Positions 41,771 to 41,865 of a stretch of DNA of 41,865 nt are shown in pieces. How positions within the stretch are numbered: position 1 is the stretch's first letter; each line of letters starts with the position of its first letter. Both the position numbers and the translations under genes were made by a program. The notes below the pieces were generated by a model. The model was not told where the DNA came from, made no database searches, and saw only the letters and a list, made by a program, of their open reading frames with translations. Where the stretch lies: NCBI GenBank assembly GCA_964458935.1, contig CAYWKS010000027.1, positions 1-41,865 on the forward strand, written 5' to 3'. Source of the stretch: CAYWKS01 sp964458935. Its GTDB lineage: Bacteria; Planctomycetota; Phycisphaerae; Phycisphaerales; Zrk34.

Positions 41771-41865
41771 CGCACCGGGCTGACCCACCCGTATCCGCCT
41801 TCACAAGCCCTTCCGCCGCGAAACGACGCCGGGGCGCGCAAACTTGGTGATCCACGCCCTTATGT
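41771..41865. other. Window end, no feature seen
   Basis: The last 95 nt after the sigma factor stop contain no recognisable terminator, promoter or coding start. Confidence 0.5.

Overview
This is a GC-rich bacterial chromosome segment, most likely from the Planctomycetota and probably the class Phycisphaerae. The placement is inference. It rests on a TIGR03790-type exported protein ending in dockerin-like repeats and a PEP-CTERM tail, TPR plus LamG-like secreted proteins, a PPi-type phosphofructokinase, a short group-2 sigma factor and a type-2 EF-G, all in a very GC-rich background. There is no rRNA, tRNA, CRISPR array, transposase or phage gene. Almost all of it reads as core genome.

Layout. 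1-5.0 kb: a DUF2237 gene, thiC under a TPP riboswitch whose closing stem contains the Shine-Dalgarno (SD) sequence, an esterase, and a PPi-type phosphofructokinase with a clear terminator. 5.0-6.3 kb: a small membrane protein, a Nudix hydrolase overlapping it tail to tail, then an AT-rich gap with a strong plus-strand promoter and terminator but no plus-strand gene, probably a small RNA. 6.3-10.3 kb: cstA diverging from the TIGR03790/dockerin/PEP-CTERM protein. 10.3-16 kb: gyrA with a STAS-domain gene, a BamE-like membrane protein, and dnaK. 16.4-20 kb: two overlapping small genes of unknown function, a histone-deacetylase-fold enzyme, an FtsQ-like protein, a membrane protein and a DCC-family protein. 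20-27.9 kb: greA, a type-2 EF-G, a YlbF-like gene, rnr, a CNNM/CBS protein and a methyltransferase. 27.9-32.7 kb: an exported YdjY protein and two paralogous TPR/LamG-like proteins, one of which is broken. 32.9-41.8 kb: glyQS, a C45-type Ntn hydrolase, a giant AsmA-like protein, nadA with a palindromic operator, and a sigma-70 factor.

Two genome-style signals recur. First, six to eight genes have a -10-like hexamer only 5-8 nt before the start codon and most have no SD, which suggests leaderless transcripts beside conventional SD-led genes. Second, convergent neighbours overlap at their 3' ends three times (32, 36 and 8 nt). The best candidates for undescribed biology are the orphan small RNA at about 6138-6209, the leaderless architecture, the 22-bp palindrome on the nadA -10 box, the YdjY protein with ExbD/TolR-like C-terminal segments, and the decaying TPR/LamG paralogue.
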